Source: Agapetus fuscipes
Taxonomy: Eukaryota > Arthropoda > Insecta > Trichoptera > Glossosomatidae
Assembly: GCA_951799405.1 (NCBI GenBank)
Contig: OX637353.1
Location: 15,252,001 to 15,316,000, forward strand
Direction of reading: 5' to 3'
DNA: 64,000 nucleotides
A model generated the notes under the pieces. That model was not told the origin of the DNA and made no database searches. It worked only from the letters and a program-made list of their open reading frames with translations. The position numbers were made by a program, and so were the translations under genes. Below, piece by piece: positions 60,401 through 64,000 of this stretch (positions are counted from its first letter, which is position 1; every line of letters begins with the position of its first letter).

Positions 60401-61483
60401 AATAGATGCACCTGAATCTAGTAAACCTGTAAAGTTTTTGTTCTCAATATTTACTGTTAAAAATGGTCTTTTATCAAATTGTTTAGCAAAAATGAGTGGT
60501 GCAATTTGATAATTTTTATTAAAAATTTGAATGAAATTAAGCCAGCTCTTCATTTCTGATTTTTGTGTTTGTACTGAAGGCCGACTATCTACAAGTTTTT
60601 TTGAATTACTATTGTATGTCGTATTTGTTCTGTTTTGTATATTTATATTTCTGTTCATTTTTGTTTTGTCTGTATAATCACTTTTTTTATTTTTAACAAA
60701 ACAATCTTTTTGTACATGTCCTGTACGCTTACATGAGTAACAGATTACTGTGTGTTTTTTAAAATTTCCATTTTTTATAAAACAATTTCTTTCCACATGT
60801 CCTCTTTTATTACAAAAGTAGCATACTATATTATTTGTGAAACTTCTACATTTATTCTGTATGTAATCTAATTTTCTATTTTTAGTCCAACAATCTATTT
60901 CATCATGTCCTAATTTATTACAAAAATTGCATTTTTGCATTACATTTTTCTCTTCTGTGTCATTCATTACATTTAAATTCTTACATTCATTAAATTTTAT
61001 AAATGATTCAAACTTGCTACATATTGTAGATAATTCCTCTGTATTTTTAATTTCAGATGTTGTCAGTAAAGTTGCATATTTTTCTGACAATCCATGAATT
61101 ATTATGTCCATAAGTTCTTTATCATGCATTCTTTTATTTAATAAATTATTTTTTGATTTTACCTTTAAAATATAAACAGATGCATTATCATGACCTTGTA
61201 CCATATTTAAAATTTCTAACTTAAGATTCCTTTGAAAGTCATATTTTTCAAATTGTTGTAAGAATTTGGTTTTAAAAATTTTCCAATCAAATTCACAATT
61301 AATTGCTCTGTACCAAGTTAACGGAAAATCTGTTAAAAATATAGGAATACACTCTACCAAATAATCTAATTTTAATTTGTAGACTTTGGCTAATTCTTCT
61401 AACCTTATTATAAATTCATTTGGTTCACTTTCACCATTAAAAGATATTTTTAATTTGAGAGGATCAAAATTTATGGACTCCAT
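57443..61483 (-). CDS. Gag-Pol polyprotein of Ty3/gypsy retrotransposon
   Basis: 1,346 codons, ATG at 61481-61483, no internal stop. Gag: helical capsid-like part (1-180) and three CCHC knuckles, CNFCNKLGHDEIDC (185-198), CYFCNKRGHVERNC (221-234), CYSCKRTGHVQKDC (248-261). Protease: LLDSGAS (354-360). Reverse transcriptase: KKDGTPRFCLDSRRLN, SSIDLSKAFWQIPL, catalytic CYIDD (658-662), KYLGYII. RNase H: HTDAS, ERELLAI, ITDH, VPD (D811, E852, D877, D920). Integrase: HHCC finger (His near 999-1004, C1034, C1037), D1067, D1127, E1163 (35 residues between the last two) and a GPY/F-like end (CTKLAPKFVKARI). Gag and Pol share one frame. Odd point: after PFGLKN the usual AP-AT-F/W-Q block reads SSSETQ. 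Otherwise coding-competent; lack of the 3' LTR makes this copy defective. Confidence 0.95.
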   Translation of the reverse strand: MESINFDPLKLKISFNGESEPNEFIIRLEELAKVYKLKLDYLVECIPIFLTDFPLTWYRAINCEFDWKIFKTKFLQQFEKYDFQRNLKLEILNMVQGHDNASVYILKVKSKNNLLNKRMHDKELMDIIIHGLSEKYATLLTTSEIKNTEELSTICSKFESFIKFNECKNLNVMNDTEEKNVMQKCNFCNKLGHDEIDCWTKNRKLDYIQNKCRSFTNNIVCYFCNKRGHVERNCFIKNGNFKKHTVICYSCKRTGHVQKDCFVKNKKSDYTDKTKMNRNINIQNRTNTTYNSNSKKLVDSRPSVQTQKSEMKSWLNFIQIFNKNYQIAPLIFAKQFDKRPFLTVNIENKNFTGLLDSGASISAINEKTFDYFLQRNYKIIKTHDNISLANGKNIKILGKINLEVKCDNQIKHVDFYVLQGLQQDLIFGIDFWIKFELEPSLISKITYSNSKNISELGKITNRTKLTDNQLQQLKTIENDFKDISYEKIGLGCTNLIEHRIQTEGPPIKQKYYPLSPARQRQVNTELDKMLKEGIVEQSKSSWSSPVVIVIKKDGTPRFCLDSRRLNEVTKRDNYPIPNLNQVLANLRNAKYISSIDLSKAFWQIPLEESSKEKTAFVVPNRGLFQFTKMPFGLKNSSSETQRLLDKLFGPKFDTNIFCYIDDLIIINEDFNSHLNLLKQVKNILQEAGLTVKFSKCEFCKDSLKYLGYIIDENGLRPDSNKVKIIEEYPSPKNVKQLRMFLGLVGFYRKVIRNCSEISYPLNKLLRGKKGQNNFNWSKESEDAFNNLKLALSTAPVLICPDFTKDFFLHTDASKNQVASVLNQNINGSEKPIAYFSRSLTVREQNYSTSERELLAIVDSIEHFRSYLDGMKFKVITDHMALKFLNKISNPTGRLARWAMRLSQYEFEIEHRKGKEHTVPDVLSRIPGTKEMEVINSNIADPWYNNIAEGCTKTPHKYKKFKMVDNKLFKLINDDNPFTEEYNWKEIPIIDNRLTIIKNHHDNGHVGIFKTYKYISRCYYWKNMYADIKSFINKCQKCKMYKPNNLPPAGKMENRKRVDRPLKMLSIDLIGPLPKSSTGYIHILSIIDVFTKYCWLFPLRRATTEEIVKLIENKIFLTEGVPQTIITDNGKNLKSNAFKDFMYSYGVQKIFYTTLYTPMCNNVETYNRTIGYTLAIFVENEQRKWDTFLDSVQSIINNTVNLATGYTPNVLARGREIVLNGEIHGEIVNDEIESKEELDKYRDMHKDKMKELNTLYKIVTENLWNAYNKNANYYNKGRSNRVYDQGDIVWRKNFIQSNAGKYFCTKLAPKFVKARIEKKISKIVYVLKDIDTNVINKYHIKDIIKLD

Positions 61484-61971
61484 TGTGTTACTTTCTAAAT
61501 CCTTTTTATTATTTATTTTTTAGATTTCGTCATTTGCTGTATATTTTCAATTTATGCAATTAAAAAAAATCATTTCATTGAAAAAAAATTTTTCATACAA
61601 ATTAAATATAACACCATCTATATATATTTATCTAAACTGATTTGAAAGAAACTGGTTCATATCCATTCTTCATTCTCCCGCGACGTTCGATTTTTGAATT
61701 TCCATTCTTCTGAACGTAATGTAGGTAGTTTGAATTCTCTCACCTTCAATATTTTCAAAACCGCTTTTTAAATCTTGCAATTTCTTGTTTTAAATTGTAT
61801 AAGTTGATGCCTTCAATAGCTTTTAAACGTGTTGATGCTTTCACAACCATAAATCTGTCCAATTTTAATTATTTCATATATTGTATTGTTTTCAATGTCA
61901 TTTGTTGAAATCGACTGTCATTTGTTTTTGTTTGTGAAAAATTTTCTTATAGGAATTTCATTTACAGATTT

Positions 61972-61992
61972 TTTCTTTTACGTTGGGCGCCA
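61972..61992 (-). other. Primer-binding site candidate
   Basis: Directly after the 5' LTR on the minus strand, a TTT spacer and then TGGCGCCCAACGTAAAAG. TGGCGCC matches the 3' end (GGCGCCA) of a tRNA of the lysine type used by many retroelements; beyond eight bases the match is not checked. Confidence 0.6.
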
Positions 61993-61995
61993 AAA

Positions 61996-62254
61996 TGTGA
62001 GGGTTTTTCTTCTGTCCTGCTGATTGACACAATTAATAATTAACAGCCACTTTAATATGTTTACTTTTATTTCTTTCACAATGTATACACAATAAACCAC
62101 AGCACAATAATATTCTTTATTCTTAATTACACCTGCTTGTGGCTATCCCGCCAGGCAAGCTTCCTCCCTCTTTCTGCATTCCTTTGTTTTCCTTTTCATT
62201 CAAATTCAAATCTCATGTTCCATTTTACCTAACAAACAAATCCATCTCGTTACA
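61996..62254 (-). repeat. 5' LTR of the gypsy element
   Basis: 259 bp, starting TGTAACGAGATGG and ending CCCTCACA on the minus strand (TG...CA). Contains AATAAAG words suited to polyadenylation. It is inserted in the 3' end of an S1-D SINE whose remainder lies at 62255-62330. Confidence 0.8.
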
Positions 62255-62330
62255 GCCCTTTGGGGAATACGCGGCAAGAAGTTACACTATTTGCGTAGCA
62301 TAGCAGCGATTCCACATTTACATGAACAGA
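62255..62330 (+). mobile_element. SINE S1-D terminus, cut by gypsy LTR
   Basis: CCCTTTGGGGAATACGCGGC and AAGAAGTTACACTATTTGCG match the S1-D 3' end. The matching SINE body is not found beyond the other end of the gypsy element. Confidence 0.6.
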
Positions 62331-62406
62331 ACATAAAAAAAAAAACAAGAAACTTCACAGTGCTTGCGATACAAATTCTTTCACACCGAACTTTGCCAAC
62401 GCGTCT

Positions 62407-62901
62407 TCCCAGTGCTTGTTTGGCTTATCTACCATTTGATTCAAAGATGACCTTTCAATAAAATCCCCTTAAGAATCACATTCTACACAATCTGAGCTAA
62501 GCCAAAAACCTAAAACACGATTAATGTGAGAGCTGTTTTAAATATTTTTAAAATCCATTCTCAGTTTTTATAAATTGATCCTTATTATTCCTTGACTGAT
62601 AGGTTGGTATGAGGTTGACTACCCATACTGTAAAAAATGGTTCACTTTGCCAATGTCACCCCTGTTTCAGGGAAGGTCGGCAAGAGTTGCAGGGCTTATG
62701 TTCATTTGAGATTTTTTTATATTGTAGGTCCACATGCGGCATGTGTGAGCGCGAAATTATGCGTGTCTGCTTGTGGGAATGCATTTAATATGAATCTCAA
62801 ATGATACATATCTTTGCAGCTTAGATTTAGATTAAGATCCAGTGCACATGCAAACATTGCTTATGTGAAATTAATTGCTGGATATAAGACAAACAATCAC
62901 T
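62407..62901 (-). mobile_element. MITE M5 interrupted by R
   Basis: Left TCCCAGTGCTTGTTTGGCTT to ATAAATTGATCC, right GATCCAGTGCACATGCAAAC to ATAAGACAAACAATCACTGA. Second independent case of R inside M5, at a different point from 34.99-35.49 kb. Confidence 0.8.
62593..62836 (+). mobile_element. R element in M5
   Basis: TTATTATTCCTTGACTGATA to GCAGCTTAGATTTAGATTAA, complete, flanked by GATCC on both sides. Confidence 0.8.
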
Positions 62902-63565
62902 GAGCGGACGAGCGGTCAACCACCGCGAGCATTCTGCAAAAGGAAAAGGGCATCGCGCTTCTTCGACCGGGAACAAAGCAACTTTTACCGAAAAGAAAGG
63001 AAAAGGGGGCGTCTGCGAGCTTTTTGCCCGTAGGAGGCGCTTTTTACTGAAAACGGGATCAGTCGCCTGAAGGCAGTCGCTGTAAGCGGTTGTGCGAGCG
63101 CTTGCTTTCAAAATCGAGTTTCAGGTTCCCGTAAAACCTCCCCCCCCCCCTTATTTTACCGCCGGTCGATACGCCACTGGTGTACCATAATACAACTTTG
63201 GGTGAATCCCATATTAATATTCCTGCCGATTAAAATAAATATATATATATTTTGTAGACGTAAACATTCGATGGAAGTGAAATTGTTGTAGTTTTTGAAG
63301 TTGTTTTTGTTTTTTTTTTTTGAAGTTGACGCGATCTTTTGCATTTCCCCCGAATAAAACTCAAAGGGTACGTATTCTAATTTTTGTATAAATTAAAAAC
63401 AAATTTGTTTTGTCATGATGGTTTGTGTGAATGACATTTTCTTTGTCTATGAAAAAACTCCATTAATTCATTTTGGAATAAAAAACGTTACAATTATTTT
63501 TCCATGTAATATTAGTCCATTTAATAATCTAAAGTTTAAATTTGCAGAGCTCTATTTACATTAAT
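62902..63565. other. No gene recognised
   Basis: 62900-63160 is GC-richer (GAAAAGGGGGCGTCTGCGAG); a minus frame of 94 codons there has no recognisable domain. The rest is AT-rich. Confidence 0.4.
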
Positions 63566-63569
63566 AATA

Positions 63570-63662
63570 TTAATATCAAATGCATGCCTGCAAGCAGAGA
63601 CGTGTGAGTGCGCGCTTACACATGCTGCAAGTGCACATACAAAATAAACCAAACATATAATA
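63570..63662 (-). mobile_element. R element, middle part
   Basis: ATATCAAATGCATGCCTGCA to AATAAACCAAACATATAA; cut by the next R copy. Confidence 0.6.
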
Positions 63663-63663
63663 A

Positions 63664-63914
63664 TCTATCTATAATCTATAATCTAAGTTGCAAGGATATA
63701 TTCATTCAAAGCTCTCAGATGTATGCCCACAAACAAACACGTGTAGCGCTTACAAATGCTGATTGTGTACTTACAAATAAAATTCAAACCTCAAATGAAC
63801 ATAAGCCCCACAACTTTTGCCGACCTTCCCTGAAACAGGGGTGACACTGGCAAAGTGAACCATTTTTTACAGTATGGGTGGTCAGCCTCATACCAACCTA
63901 TTAGTCAAGGAACA
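63664..63914 (-). mobile_element. R element copy
   Basis: CTATAATCTAAGTTGCAAGG to CAACCTATTAGTCAAGGAAC, complete; it looks inserted into the preceding R copy at AAACATATAA. Confidence 0.8.
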
Positions 63915-64000
63915 CAAAAAATTCGGAAAGTCAAATAAAAAACTTAAAATGAAAATAAAATTAAGAAAGCTAATTCGGAAAATCAAATAAAAAACTTAAA
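63915..64000. other. AT-rich end of window
   Basis: Contains the direct repeat GAAARTCAAATAAAAAACTT twice. Nothing else. Confidence 0.4.

Larger units (their letters stand above)
57428..62254 (-). mobile_element. Ty3/gypsy LTR retrotransposon, 3' LTR missing
   Basis: Minus-strand element: 5' LTR 62254-61996, primer-binding region, about 510-bp leader, one long Gag-Pol frame, then a run of A on the minus strand (T run at about 57427-57441) and unrelated sequence. No copy of the LTR is visible between 56956 and 57443. No env-like frame follows pol. Confidence 0.9.

Overview
The window looks like repeat-dense, AT-rich arthropod (most likely insect) nuclear DNA. I recognise no complete host gene, no genuine tRNA or rRNA gene, and nothing prokaryotic: there are no operons or Shine-Dalgarno-led gene runs. 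The insect assignment rests on the transposon families (jockey/CR1-like, RTE-like and L2-like non-LTR elements, a Ty3/gypsy element, a hAT element, and many TA- or TWA-targeting MITEs), several tRNA-derived SINEs and TCAGT-type initiator context. The order cannot be fixed from sequence alone.

Layout. 1-4 kb: a GATGTTTTGTCA minisatellite in two opposite orientations, each time wrapped around a tRNA-derived SINE (S3). 4-9 kb: SINE copies, a MITE, then a roughly 55-60-bp minisatellite lying in a perfect 940-bp tandem duplication (6386-7325 and 7326-8265). 9.5-10.9 kb: a 15-bp minisatellite with a 152-bp higher-order repeat, split by a LINE fragment. 11-26 kb: mostly decayed LINE 3' ends, SINEs, MITEs and a short dispersed retroelement called R here. 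27.1-31.5 kb: a jockey/CR1-like LINE split by a 2,176-bp hAT transposon with a perfect 8-bp target duplication. 32-38 kb: nested MITEs, SINEs and LINE-A 3' ends. 38.5-42.7 kb: two TIR elements 50 bp apart, one PIF/Harbinger-like without recognisable transposase, the other a 2.5-kb DNA transposon of a superfamily I cannot name, with an 8-bp target duplication. 43-49 kb: LINE 3' fragments and the densest cluster of composite SINEs. 49.5-51.75 kb: a LINE with a 690-codon open RT frame and a poly(A) tail. 52-57 kb: MITEs, R elements and a (GTACCYC)n array. 57.4-62.25 kb, minus strand: a Ty3/gypsy retrotransposon with one open 1,346-codon Gag-Pol, a 5' LTR and no visible 3' LTR. 62.3-64 kb: MITE and R copies.

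How the parts relate. The autonomous-type elements (LINEs, gypsy, hAT, the 40.2-kb element) carry or once carried the enzymes; SINEs and MITEs lack them and must borrow them. The clearest interaction is a modular SINE family, S1: one tRNA-like head and body is joined, after the same short motif (AAGCTCG), to three different 3' ends: a poly(A) module (S1-A), an L2-like LINE tail also seen at the end of a LINE fragment at 46.9-47.3 kb (S1-L), or a second tRNA-like SINE unit (S1-D). Nested insertions give relative ages: hAT into LINE, R into MITE M5 twice independently, MITE M1 into R, MITE M2 into LINE-A, and LINE-A into minisatellite.

Limits: everything was read by eye. Boundaries of decayed repeats are usually good to 5-20 bp; TIR and TSD coordinates given exactly were counted. 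Family names S1, S3, S4, R, LINE-A and M1-M10 are local labels, not database names.
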